A stretch of 64,000 nucleotides of DNA from contig NZ_JADKPV010000001.1 in the NCBI RefSeq assembly GCF_015351395.1, forward strand, positions 992,001-1,056,000, written 5' to 3'. This stretch comes from Savagea serpentis. Lineage in GTDB: Bacteria > Bacillota > Bacilli > Bacillales_A > Planococcaceae. The position numbers were made by a program, and so were the translations under genes. The notes below the pieces were generated by a model that had not been told where the DNA came from, did no database searches, and saw nothing but the letters and a program-made list of their open reading frames with translations. This document shows positions 25,701 to 33,891 of the stretch, in pieces. How positions within the stretch are numbered: the first letter of the stretch is position 1; the number at the start of each line of letters is the position of its first letter.

Positions 25701-26150
25701 GTGAAAAAATTATTTGCAGCTTTCCTTGCACTGACAATCGTCATGAGCCCAACAATCGGTGCTCTTATGACAGATGATGTGTCTGTAGCAGAAGCAAAAC
25801 GTGTCAAATCAGGTAAAAGTGGATTTAATAAAAGTAATCCAACACCGAATAAATCCAACATCAACAAAAAGAACGACCAAAAACAAAACGTTAACCAGAC
25901 GCCTAAAAAATCACCGGACCAACCAAATAAACGTGGTGGCTTCCTTGGTGGATTAATGATGGGTGGACTCGCTGGTCTTTTATTCGGTAGCTTACTCGGT
26001 GGTTTAGGCGCACTCGGTCCAATCGTCGGCATGATTTTAAACATTCTCTTCATCGTCGTCATTATCGGACTACTTTTCCGCCTCATTAAGTTTTTATTCG
26101 GCAAAAAAGAAAAGAAAGATGAGGATCACCAATCATGGCGCTCATCTTAA
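25701..26150 (+). CDS. Exported Gly-rich membrane protein (Tim44-like N-terminus type)
   Basis: A 149-residue protein starting at GTG after AGGAGG. A signal peptide (MKKLFAAFLALTIVMSP) ends near the AEAKR site at 36-40, then an Asn/Lys/Pro-rich linker, then a Gly-rich hydrophobic pair GGLMMGGLAGLLFGSLLGGL and a second membrane segment near the C-terminus (IVGMILNILFIVVIIGLLF). This layout is like the N-terminal part of bacterial Tim44-like proteins, but the Tim44 domain itself is missing. It overlaps the next gene by 16 bases, so translation is coupled. Confidence 0.7.
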   Translation: MKKLFAAFLALTIVMSPTIGALMTDDVSVAEAKRVKSGKSGFNKSNPTPNKSNINKKNDQKQNVNQTPKKSPDQPNKRGGFLGGLMMGGLAGLLFGSLLGGLGALGPIVGMILNILFIVVIIGLLFRLIKFLFGKKEKKDEDHQSWRSS

Positions 26151-26428
26151 CGGTTCAAGAACTCATTAACGGTGTTTGTTTATACGAAGCACAAAAGCGC
26201 GGTGCCGAACCGGAAGATTTCGAAGCGGAGATCGTCTATGATGACGATTTTCCACAGCCATTTCTTGCGGAAGTAACATATCGCGGAGTGACGGAAGATT
26301 TATTAATGCCTGAACTCGTCGCAGCGATTCGCTTATATTTAGAACAATATACCGATGTCGATCCATTAAGTGCTTCCGTTGACTTACAATTGACAGATGA
26401 TGAAGAGTTTATCGCCGTCATCGACTAA
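26135..26428 (+). CDS. YxcD-like DUF2653 protein
   Basis: A 97-residue acidic cytoplasmic protein, MALILTVQELINGVCLYEAQ, resembling B. subtilis YxcD (DUF2653). Function unknown. Its overlap with the preceding membrane protein gene suggests the two products act together. Confidence 0.75.
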   Translation: MALILTVQELINGVCLYEAQKRGAEPEDFEAEIVYDDDFPQPFLAEVTYRGVTEDLLMPELVAAIRLYLEQYTDVDPLSASVDLQLTDDEEFIAVID

Positions 26429-26432
26429 TACT

Positions 26433-26472
26433 AAAAACCTTTCCTCTACTCATGTAGCGGAAAGGTTTTTTC
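26433..26472. terminator. Bidirectional terminator
   Basis: Arms AAAAACCTTTCC and GGAAAGGTTTTT with loop TCTACTCATGTAGC. It ends the YxcD operon and faces the convergent CHY remnant. Confidence 0.88.
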
Positions 26473-26489
26473 ATGTAAAAGACGATTTT

Positions 26490-26722
26490 TTATTCGAAAT
26501 AGTGCTTGGCGTGGAGCGTGCATTTTGGATTGAATGGCGCTTGGCAGTTTGTGCAATGCGTCATCGATTGATACGCCTCAATCGTGTGCAACGTGCGACA
26601 AACGCCACATAAAACGTTCGACATTCATAACATTGAAGCGCTACAACATCTAACGGAGAATGATAATGTACGCAACGCGTCTCGTCGTCGAGTAGCGCAC
26701 CTTTTAAGCGTATATTCGACAT
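26490..26722 (-). pseudogene. CHY zinc-finger protein, broken by internal deletion and frameshift
   Basis: Read on the minus strand from ATG 26722 (GGAG site at about 8 bases), the first 38 codons encode ALLDDETRCVHYHSPLDVV and CYECRTFY, the start of a CHY zinc finger. That frame stops at 26561-26563 after 53 codons. Another frame then gives LCGVCRTLHTIEAYQS, THCTNCQAPFNPKC and HAKHYFE, the correct C-terminal half of the same family, ending at TAA 26490-26492. The middle 25-30 residues with a CxxC are missing. A sequencing indel would not explain the missing middle. It may still yield a 53-residue fragment. Confidence 0.78.
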
Positions 26723-26777
26723 ATCACCACTCCTTCTATGGTATAATTTGTACTAGATTTTGAAAGGAGTTCTTAGC

Positions 26778-27353
26778 TTGAAACGATTATCGCTCTTTTT
26801 TCTCCTTATGCTATCGTTTAGCATCATTTTCGTTCCACTTATTTTTATCGATAGTGGCATTATTTTCTTTATGGACAACTCATATTCCAGCACATGGAGT
26901 TTAATCGTCTTTTTACTTATTTTTTATTTCTTTGATTTTCTTTTCGGTTTTGTCACTGATGCGATTTTAACAGCGATTCAAGCATTGCGTAGACGCCCTG
27001 AATCGTTTTGGCTCACCTTTCTCGTCGACACAGTAACGAGCTTTTCTATCGTCGTCGTTTTAGAATCTTTGACGAACAATGTTCATTTAACGACAGGGAC
27101 AGCAGCCGGAATTGCTCTGGCGCATAGTTTATTATTTTATTTAGTAGCAAGTAGCGAAGTATCCATTAAGTCGAAAAAAGTTCCGATAGATCCTCACATC
27201 GCAAAAGAAATTCAATCATTGTTAAGAGAAGTCGATGTCGGGACTTGTGTAGACATTTTACATGAAAAATATCCACACATCCCACTGCAAGACTTACAAA
27301 AAGCAACGTTATGGATTTATAATGAAATGCAAAAAAACGCTCCACCTAAGTGA
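26778..27353 (+). CDS. Polytopic membrane protein of unknown function
   Basis: A 191-residue protein with four membrane segments in the first 130 residues and a cytoplasmic C-terminal helix domain (VPIDPHIAKEIQSLLREVDVGTC). I recognise only a loose likeness to YrvL-type regulatory membrane proteins and do not assign one. TTG 26778 is chosen because AAAGGAG lies 9 bases before it; the upstream TTG at 26760 overlaps that site. It overlaps the convergent nuclease gene by 8 bases. Confidence 0.65.
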   Translation: MKRLSLFFLLMLSFSIIFVPLIFIDSGIIFFMDNSYSSTWSLIVFLLIFYFFDFLFGFVTDAILTAIQALRRRPESFWLTFLVDTVTSFSIVVVLESLTNNVHLTTGTAAGIALAHSLLFYLVASSEVSIKSKKVPIDPHIAKEIQSLLREVDVGTCVDILHEKYPHIPLQDLQKATLWIYNEMQKNAPPK

Positions 27354-27897
27354 CTTCTCGCACGAGCTCGCGCAGCCCTTGACGATCGATTAAATAGACG
27401 TCATTCGCCTCCGCGAGTTTTTTCGCTTGATTCGTATATGTGCTATTTGTCACAACCCAAGCTTCGTCCGCATCATACATATTGATGGAACCAAGCGCCT
27501 CTTGCACGGCTTGTAAACCGACAGTCGAACGGTAGCGCTTCGCTTGCACAACAATCGTATGCCCCGCATCTTTTAAAATTAAATCCGCTCCATAATCCCC
27601 GGAAAGAGGCGTATGTTTCACTTTATATCCGTGCGCTTTAAACAATTTCACTAAATATTGTTCAAATTGCTCACCAGTCATTTCATCAATCGCATCCATC
27701 TCTACTTTTCGCCATTGACGGTGACGATACGTAAGATGCAAAAAGGTAAATAGCGTGATGATGATGGCTACCCCACCTAAACTAGCTAACGCAATCATCC
27801 AATCTCCTGTATATAAGTATCCGAAGATTAAACCTGTCATTAACATCGCGAGGGTGATGAAGCGACTCATTTTTATTTTCCAATTACTTTTCTTCAA
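27346..27897 (-). CDS. Membrane-anchored Mrr-like restriction-endonuclease-fold protein
   Basis: A 183-residue protein with two N-terminal membrane segments (about 14-30 and 33-52) and a C-terminal nuclease-like domain. The Mrr pattern is clear: ALMTGEQFE-type helix (DEMTGEQFEQYL), GDYGADLIL with the catalytic Asp, and VVQAKRYR giving the QAK motif. Such proteins are common in Bacillales and cleave or bind DNA, perhaps modified DNA; the substrate is unknown. Confidence 0.85.
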   Translation of the reverse strand: MKKSNWKIKMSRFITLAMLMTGLIFGYLYTGDWMIALASLGGVAIIITLFTFLHLTYRHRQWRKVEMDAIDEMTGEQFEQYLVKLFKAHGYKVKHTPLSGDYGADLILKDAGHTIVVQAKRYRSTVGLQAVQEALGSINMYDADEAWVVTNSTYTNQAKKLAEANDVYLIDRQGLRELVREVT

Positions 27898-27980
27898 AAT
27901 GTCGCACTCCTAACATACGTTCCCCTCTATCATAGCGTGTTTTTAACAAAACGGCTACTCTTTCTTTCTGAAACATCAAA

Positions 27981-28012
27981 AAAACTAAGAGAGACCGTCC
28001 CTCTTAGTTTTA
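27981..28012 (-). terminator. Terminator of ilvE
   Basis: Minus-strand stem AAAACTAAGAGGGAC / GTCTCTCTTAGTTTT with a T run, a few bases after the ilvE stop. Confidence 0.88.
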
Positions 28013-28023
28013 AAATATCATGA

Positions 28024-29088
28024 TTAAATTACTTGTACACGCCAGCCAAATGGATCTTCGACATCACCGCTTTGTATCCCTGTAATTGTGTCGTAGATTT
28101 TTTTCGCGACAGGACCGATTTCATTGTTGTTAATGACCGTTTTTTCACCTTTGTAAAACAACTCGCCAATCGGAGAAATGACAGCCGCTGTCCCTGTTCC
28201 GAACGCTTCTTCGAGTGTACCGTTTTTCGCCGCTTCCAACAATTCATCAATCGAAAGACGACGCTCTTCTACGTCCATCTCCCAATGACGAAGCAATTGT
28301 AAAACCGATTTACGTGTAATTCCTGGCAAAATACTGCCATTCAATTCTGGTGTGACAATTTTGCCATCGATTTTAAAGAAGACGTTCATCGCACCTACTT
28401 CTTCAATATACTTTTGCTCACGTCCGTCTAACCAAAGCACTTGAGAGTACCCTTCTTTTTCAGCGACTTCTTGCGCTTTTAACGCTGCTGCATAGTTTCC
28501 AGCTGTTTTCGCTGCACCTGTTCCTCCTTTTACCGCACGGACGAACTGGCTTTCCACTGCAATTTTAACAGGGTTGATCCCTTCTGCGTAATAAGAGCCT
28601 ACCGGTGATAATAAAATGATAAAGCGATATTGTTTTGATGGAGATACTCCTAAATGCGCTTCTGTCGCATACATGACAGGACGAATGTAAAGCGCCATTC
28701 CATCCACTTCAGGCACCCAATCTTGTTCAATTTCAATCAATTGTTTCATCGCTTCAATCACGAACTGTCCGTCGAATGTCGGCATACATAAACGTTCACA
28801 CGAATCATTCATGCGCTTCATATTTTCATCAGGACGAAATAAGAAAATTTCTTCGGCGTCATCTTTATACGCCTTCAAACCTTCAAATACCGTTTGCCCA
28901 TAATGAAGAACGACTGCTGCTGGACTGAGAGGTAAATCTTGGTACGGCATAATGCGCGCATCATACCATCCTTTCCCTACTTCATAATCCATCACAAACA
29001 TATGATCTGTAAATGTTGTACCGAATGTTAAGTCACTCCAATTCGGTTTCGTTTGCAACTTAGTTGCACGTTCAATCGTTAATTCCAT
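28024..29088 (-). CDS. ilvE: Branched-chain amino acid aminotransferase
   Basis: A 354-residue class IV PLP aminotransferase making the last step of Leu, Ile and Val synthesis, and the first of their breakdown. Conserved blocks are YGQTVFEGLKAY, RMNDSCERLCMP, KGGTGAAKTAGNYAA (PLP/cofactor site region) and EEAFGTGTAAVISPIG. Length matches the long bacterial BCATs (B. subtilis YbgE/YwaA). It is monocistronic with a promoter overlapping a CodY-like box. Confidence 0.94.
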   Translation of the reverse strand: MELTIERATKLQTKPNWSDLTFGTTFTDHMFVMDYEVGKGWYDARIMPYQDLPLSPAAVVLHYGQTVFEGLKAYKDDAEEIFLFRPDENMKRMNDSCERLCMPTFDGQFVIEAMKQLIEIEQDWVPEVDGMALYIRPVMYATEAHLGVSPSKQYRFIILLSPVGSYYAEGINPVKIAVESQFVRAVKGGTGAAKTAGNYAAALKAQEVAEKEGYSQVLWLDGREQKYIEEVGAMNVFFKIDGKIVTPELNGSILPGITRKSVLQLLRHWEMDVEERRLSIDELLEAAKNGTLEEAFGTGTAAVISPIGELFYKGEKTVINNNEIGPVAKKIYDTITGIQSGDVEDPFGWRVQVI

Positions 29089-29118
29089 GAATGATTCCCC
29101 CTTTAATGCTATCTTTCA

Positions 29119-29146
29119 ATTGTACACTATTTTCAAATAATTCAAA
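29119..29146 (-). promoter_or_regulatory. ilvE promoter with overlapping CodY-like box
   Basis: Minus-strand -35 TTTGAA (29141-29146), 16-base spacer, -10 TACAAT (29119-29124). Inside it, AATTATTTGAAAATA (29128-29142) matches the CodY consensus AATTTTCWGAAAATT with three mismatches. Repression of ilvE by CodY in rich medium is known in B. subtilis for ybgE. Confidence 0.5.
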
Positions 29147-29185
29147 TATATTTTTGCTGATTTTTTGAAATTTTTTTAACGATAA

Positions 29186-29222
29186 TAAAAACATAGTCGC
29201 TCTTCCTGAACGACTATGTTTC
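29186..29222 (-). terminator. Terminator of proBA
   Basis: Stem AAACATAGTCG / CGACTATGTTT, with a T-rich tail on the minus strand, directly after proA. Confidence 0.88.
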
Positions 29223-29229
29223 GTTTCCA

Positions 29230-30456
29230 TTATCCGCGCGTTTGGCCGTTGCCTCGGACGATATATTTTGTTGACGTGAGCGCGTCTAATCCCATCGGAC
29301 CGCGCGCATGAAGTTTTTGTGTACTAATGCCGATTTCTGCACCGAACCCGAATTCAAAGCCGTCTGTGAAGCGTGTCGACACATTGTGGTACACCGTCGA
29401 AGCATCCACGCTTTGTAAAAATTGATTCGCGTGAGCGATATTTTCTGTAATGATTGCTTCAGAATGCTTCGTGCCGTATCGATTAATATGCTCAATCGCT
29501 TCTTCTACGGATGCGACACGTTTTAAACGAACCGATTCATTTAAAAATTCCGTATCCCATCCTGCAACAGGTTGCACGCCTTCTCCTTGTAAATCTGCAT
29601 CGTCTGCATAAATGCGAACGTTGCGCTTTTGAAGTTCTGCAAGCAATGGAGAAGCGTCAAATTTCTCGTGTAGGAGAATCGTTTCAATCGCATTACAGAC
29701 AGAAGTTCTTTGCAATTTTGCATTGAGGGCAATATTTAATGCCATGCTTGGGTTTGCTTCCTCATCGATAAAGAGATGGCAGTTGCCCGCTCCTGTTTCA
29801 ATGACTGGCACGGTCGCTTTTTTCACGACGTTTTGAATGAGTCCTTGACCGCCACGTGGAATGATGACGTCGACATAACCGTTCAGCGTCAACAATTGAT
29901 CCGCAAATTCATAACTCGTATTCGTCAACAATTGAATCGCGTGCTCGTCTACTCGTTGCGCTATTAACGCACGTTGAATCGAGTTTATCATCGCCATATT
30001 CGTCTTTAAAACAGATGAAGAACCGCGTAAAATAACGGCGTTATTCGTTTTAAATGTGAGCGCTGCTGCGTCCACTGTCACGTTCGGGCGCGCTTCGTAA
30101 ATCATCGCAACGACACCGAGTGGCACAACTGTCTTTTCAATCGACATCCCTTGCGCGTGCGTCGTTTCCGTTAACACATTGCCGATTGGTGTTGGCAGCT
30201 TCGCAATTTCACGAACCGCGTCGATCATGTCTGCTAAACGGTCTTCCGTTAACAACATACGGTCTTGAACACTCGCTTCGATTCCGTCTTTCTCCGCTTG
30301 CGCCATATCTTGCGCATTCGCTGCTAAAATCGTCTCTGCATCTTCTTCTAACTGTGAAGCGATCGCGCGTAACACTTCATTCGTCTGTTCTTCTGTCAGT
30401 TGTGCTAATTGCTGGCTCGCTTTTTTAGCAAGTTGACCGATTTCAATCATTTCCAT
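29230..30456 (-). CDS. proA: Gamma-glutamyl phosphate reductase
   Basis: A 408-residue enzyme reducing gamma-glutamyl phosphate with NADPH to glutamate semialdehyde, the second step of proline synthesis. It has the aldehyde-dehydrogenase fold with GVVAMIYEARPNVTVDAA, IPRGGQGLI and the catalytic-Cys block KLQRTSVCNAIETILLH. The start overlaps proB by 14 bases. Regulated with proB by the proline T-box. Confidence 0.96.
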   Translation of the reverse strand: MEMIEIGQLAKKASQQLAQLTEEQTNEVLRAIASQLEEDAETILAANAQDMAQAEKDGIEASVQDRMLLTEDRLADMIDAVREIAKLPTPIGNVLTETTHAQGMSIEKTVVPLGVVAMIYEARPNVTVDAAALTFKTNNAVILRGSSSVLKTNMAMINSIQRALIAQRVDEHAIQLLTNTSYEFADQLLTLNGYVDVIIPRGGQGLIQNVVKKATVPVIETGAGNCHLFIDEEANPSMALNIALNAKLQRTSVCNAIETILLHEKFDASPLLAELQKRNVRIYADDADLQGEGVQPVAGWDTEFLNESVRLKRVASVEEAIEHINRYGTKHSEAIITENIAHANQFLQSVDASTVYHNVSTRFTDGFEFGFGAEIGISTQKLHARGPMGLDALTSTKYIVRGNGQTRG

Positions 30457-31531
30457 GTAAAATTCCCCCTATTTGCACCCACTCATCACGGTGGATAATT
30501 TCTTTCGTTTCGCCTGATTCTTCTTTGTAACCCATCAATGTTTTCGCATCGTAAGCGACGCGTCCTTTTCCGATCAGTTCATCACCGCAGTACACATTGA
30601 CGACATCCCCTGCAGAAAAGTCTCCTTCTACGCGAGTGACCCCTACGGGAAGTAAACTTTTCCCACGGTTCATGAGCGCTTCTTTCGCCCCTTCGTCGAC
30701 GATGATCGTCCCTGCCGGTTCCGCATGTAATGCGACCCATTGACGTTTTTTCGTCATCGATTTTTCAACGTCTAATTGAATGTACGTCCCGTCCCCGTGA
30801 CCGTCTACGATATCCGTCAATTTATCTTTCGATTCGCCACGTCCGATAAAGCAAGCAACTCCGAGCTCTCCTGCTACTTCCGCTGCGTACAATTTCGATT
30901 TCATCCCGCCTGTACCGAGCGAAGAACCTTCTGACGTCGTTTGCCCGAACAGTTCCGGCGTCAATTCTGTAATTTTATCATATTTAACCGCCGTCGGATC
31001 TTGGCTCGGATTAGCTGAATAAATGCCGTTAATATCCGTTAAAATGATGAGCTGATCCGCATGTAAAAACCCTGCCACATAAGCGGAAAGTAAATCGTTA
31101 TCGCCAAATGTTAATTCCGCAATCGATACCGTATCGTTTTCATTAATAATCGGTACGACACCACGTTCTAACAGTTCGGTAATCGTATTGAAAATATGGT
31201 TGAACGATTTCGGATTTGTAAAATCATCACGCGTCAATAAAATTTGTGCTGGAATAATGTCAAAATAATGAAACAATTCGATATATGTTTTAATGAGTAA
31301 GCTTTGACCGACTGCAGCAGCTGCTTGTTTTCCTTTTACCGTCGTCGGACGCGTTGCGTAGTTCAACTGTTTGAAGCCACTTGCGACAGCTCCTGATGAT
31401 ACGAGCATCACTTCATAGCCACGCTTTTTCAATTCAGCAATCGCTTGCACATGTTCAATCATTTTTTCTTTATCAATTTCGCCATTCACATTCGTAAGGG
31501 AACTACTCCCGATTTTTACAGTAATTCGCAT
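30443..31531 (-). CDS. proB: Glutamate 5-kinase
   Basis: A 362-residue kinase starting proline synthesis: phosphorylates glutamate with ATP. An amino-acid-kinase domain (1-250; VKIGSSSLTN, VSSGAVASGF, NENDTVS, GTGGMKSKLYAAE) is followed by a C-terminal PUA domain (about 275-355). ATG 31531 has a strong AAGGAGGAG site; longer in-frame readings would run back into the T-box leader. It is the feedback-sensitive step in other bacteria. Confidence 0.96.
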   Translation of the reverse strand: MRITVKIGSSSLTNVNGEIDKEKMIEHVQAIAELKKRGYEVMLVSSGAVASGFKQLNYATRPTTVKGKQAAAAVGQSLLIKTYIELFHYFDIIPAQILLTRDDFTNPKSFNHIFNTITELLERGVVPIINENDTVSIAELTFGDNDLLSAYVAGFLHADQLIILTDINGIYSANPSQDPTAVKYDKITELTPELFGQTTSEGSSLGTGGMKSKLYAAEVAGELGVACFIGRGESKDKLTDIVDGHGDGTYIQLDVEKSMTKKRQWVALHAEPAGTIIVDEGAKEALMNRGKSLLPVGVTRVEGDFSAGDVVNVYCGDELIGKGRVAYDAKTLMGYKEESGETKEIIHRDEWVQIGGILHGND

Positions 31532-31550
31532 TTTTTCTCCTCCTTGAACG

Positions 31551-31790
31551 TAAAAAAACATATGTATCGCCCTCGTTCGAGGACGAAAACATATGTTTCC
31601 GCGGTACCACCTTCGATTAAATGATTTCTCATTTCTCTCTATCATTCTTAACGTGAATGACGCGCTAATGTTATTAGAGCAAGAAGGTAGGTTCATCACC
31701 GCTCGAATGACGAAACTTTCAGCTACTGTTTCGCTCTCTGACATTCGTTCACGATCATTACTCGGTCTTCTTATCGCCGATGTTTAGTTT
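31551..31790 (-). ncRNA. Proline T-box leader of proBA
   Basis: Minus strand: T-box AAGGTGGTACCGCGG (31599-31613), then a terminator built on AAACATATG / CATATGTTT with T run (31551-31598). Upstream is a stem I region; the specifier loop reads GATGAACCTACC, giving the proline codon CCU at 31689-31691 followed by A. Uncharged tRNA-Pro binding would stabilise the antiterminator and turn on proBA. Confidence 0.93.
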
Positions 31791-31795
31791 TTATT

Positions 31796-31823
31796 ATCAT
31801 ACAACATCTAAACGAATTGTCAA
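31796..31823 (-). promoter_or_regulatory. SigA promoter of the proBA leader
   Basis: Minus-strand TTGACA (31818-31823), 16-base spacer, TATGAT (31796-31801). It begins right after the nadA stop. Confidence 0.75.
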
Positions 31824-31835
31824 GAAAAGTTGCCA

Positions 31836-32945
31836 CTATGCACGTTGTAACATGCGGTCTAAAGCGAGAAGGGATTGCTTCGTCGTCTCTTCATCTACCG
31901 TGATGACGTTCACATGCTCATTTGCCACGATGCTTTCTAAGCTCCACAATAAGTGTGGTAAATCGATGCGATTCATCGTAAGACATGGACACATGTATGG
32001 ATTAAGCGAAATGATTTTTTTATCAGGATGACTCGCAATGAGGCGGTTCACTAAGTTCATTTCGGTACCGATTGCCCACTCTGTTCCTGGTGCTGCTGCT
32101 TCAATCGTTTCAATAATTTTTTTCGTCGAGCCGTTTTGATCTGACGCTGCAACGACTTCATACGGACATTCTGGGTGCACGATAATGTTCATATTCGGAT
32201 ACGTTTCACGCACCCACTCTATATTTTTCACTGTAAAGTTTTCGTGGACAGAACAGTGCCCTTTCCATAAAATCACTTTCACTTTTTCTAAATCGCCGTC
32301 ATATTCGAAGCGGTCATGAATCGGGTCCCAAACTGCCATTTCATTTAATGCGATTCCGAGGTCGGCCGCTGTATTGCGTCCTAAATGTTGGTCAGGTAAA
32401 AATAAAATGCGCTCCTTTTGCGTCATCGCCCATTCGACCATCGTATGTGCGTTCGAGCTCGTTACCGTCGCTCCTCCATGTCGCCCGACGAACGCTTTAA
32501 TCGCCGCAGTCGAGTTGACATACGTTAACGGGATGATCGTATCTCCAAACTGCCCTTGTAATTTCGTCCAAGCGCGCTCCGTCTGTTCAATATCCGCCAT
32601 ATCTGCCATCGAACAGCCTGCTCGCATATCCGGCAAATACACAGTTTGCTCGTCTGTCGTCAACATATCCGCCGTCTCTGCCATGAAGTGAACCCCACAA
32701 AATACGATATGTTCCGCTTTTTCATTCGCCTGACAAATTTGAGCGAGCTGCAGTGAATCGCCTGTTGCATCCGCAAATTCAACAATTTCGTCCTTTTGAT
32801 AATGATGTCCTGGAATAAATAATTTCTCTCCAAATTGCTCTTTTATTTCACGAATGCGTATTTGCATCTCGTCTTCCGATAAGTTTCGATAACGTTCCGG
32901 CAAAAAGCTCTGTTCTTGGTCCATTAAATCATTCAATAAAGTCAT
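31836..32945 (-). CDS. nadA: Quinolinate synthase A
   Basis: A 369-residue [4Fe-4S] enzyme condensing iminoaspartate and dihydroxyacetone phosphate to quinolinate. It has [23 protein letters not shown] (Cys111), HPECPYEVV and MCPCLTMN, containing the cluster cysteines of this family. Length equals B. subtilis NadA. The start overlaps nadC by 4 bases. The cluster probably depends on the nearby NadS. Confidence 0.96.
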   Translation of the reverse strand: MTLLNDLMDQEQSFLPERYRNLSEDEMQIRIREIKEQFGEKLFIPGHHYQKDEIVEFADATGDSLQLAQICQANEKAEHIVFCGVHFMAETADMLTTDEQTVYLPDMRAGCSMADMADIEQTERAWTKLQGQFGDTIIPLTYVNSTAAIKAFVGRHGGATVTSSNAHTMVEWAMTQKERILFLPDQHLGRNTAADLGIALNEMAVWDPIHDRFEYDGDLEKVKVILWKGHCSVHENFTVKNIEWVRETYPNMNIIVHPECPYEVVAASDQNGSTKKIIETIEAAAPGTEWAIGTEMNLVNRLIASHPDKKIISLNPYMCPCLTMNRIDLPHLLWSLESIVANEHVNVITVDEETTKQSLLALDRMLQRA

Positions 32946-33796
32946 GATGTCTCCTCCATCGTTTTCATTTTTACGACCGCACTCATATCAAACACTTGAA
33001 CGGAATGCGTCAATGCACCGACTGAAATATAATCAACACCTGTCTCACTGTAAGCGCGAATCGTCTCTTCTGTGATCATACCGCTCGCTTCTGTCGCAAT
33101 CGATTTCGGCACTTTCGGTAGCCACTTTGTAATTTGTTCAGGCGTACAGTTGTCAAACATAATAATGTTCGGTTCCGCTTGAATCGCTTCGTCTAATTGC
33201 GCTTCTGTTTCGATTTCAACTTCGATCGGGACCGTATGTCCGACATAGTCGCGCGCTTTATTCACCGCTTCTGTAATCGAGCCGCTAAAGGCGATATGAT
33301 TATCTTTCAACATAATGGCATCGTATAAACCGAAGCGATGATTGTGTCCGCCTCCTACTTTTACGGCATATTTATCAAACATGCGAAGTCCTGGTGCTGT
33401 TTTGCGCGTATCCGTTAAACGAGTATCCGTCTCTCCCATCAATTGAATGAGATGATTCGTCTTCGTCGCAATGGCACTCATCCTTTGTACGAGATTTAAA
33501 ACGAGTCGTTCACAAGTTAAAAGTGTGCGAATTGGCCCTCGAATGATCGCAACCGTTTCTCCAGAACTTATTTCTTCTCCATCGTCCCGACAATATTTAA
33601 TCGCTATTTTCGTTCCTTCTAGCTTAAACCCTTCTTCAATCACCATCTTTCCACAAAAGATGCCCGTATCTTTTGCGATGAGTGTCAGCTCACTTGTCAT
33701 CTCTTCTGGAAAAATCGACTCTACCGAGAGATCGCCCGTTCCGACATCTTCTTTATAAAAACGAACGAGTTGTTCGCGTATAGTTACTCTATTCAT
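32942..33796 (-). CDS. nadC: Nicotinate-nucleotide diphosphorylase (quinolinate phosphoribosyltransferase)
   Basis: A 284-residue enzyme joining quinolinate and PRPP to nicotinate mononucleotide. Motifs include [11 protein letters not shown], the [21 protein letters not shown] block binding substrate, and [10 protein letters not shown] 33796 is 7 bases after GAGGTG. It is now the first gene of the nad operon; nadB, which precedes nadC in B. subtilis, is not here. Confidence 0.96.
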   Translation of the reverse strand: MNRVTIREQLVRFYKEDVGTGDLSVESIFPEEMTSELTLIAKDTGIFCGKMVIEEGFKLEGTKIAIKYCRDDGEEISSGETVAIIRGPIRTLLTCERLVLNLVQRMSAIATKTNHLIQLMGETDTRLTDTRKTAPGLRMFDKYAVKVGGGHNHRFGLYDAIMLKDNHIAFSGSITEAVNKARDYVGHTVPIEVEIETEAQLDEAIQAEPNIIMFDNCTPEQITKWLPKVPKSIATEASGMITEETIRAYSETGVDYISVGALTHSVQVFDMSAVVKMKTMEETS

Positions 33797-33813
33797 TTTA
33801 CACCTCACTCAAC

Positions 33814-33859
33814 TGTCTTGACATCTATCTTTACATAAAACGAAAATTATGACAAGATA
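33814..33859. promoter_or_regulatory. Candidate NiaR (NadR) operators between nadC and nadS
   Basis: Three related 10-mers: TGTCTTGACA (33814-33823), TATCTTTACA (33826-33835) and, inverted, TGACAAGATA (33850-33859, complement TATCTTGTCA). They sit in the divergent promoter region, next to the gene for the 3H-domain regulator that controls this pathway in relatives. Confidence 0.5.
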
Positions 33860-33891
33860 TTTTTACTGAGTTTTCATAAAGGAGAATGATT

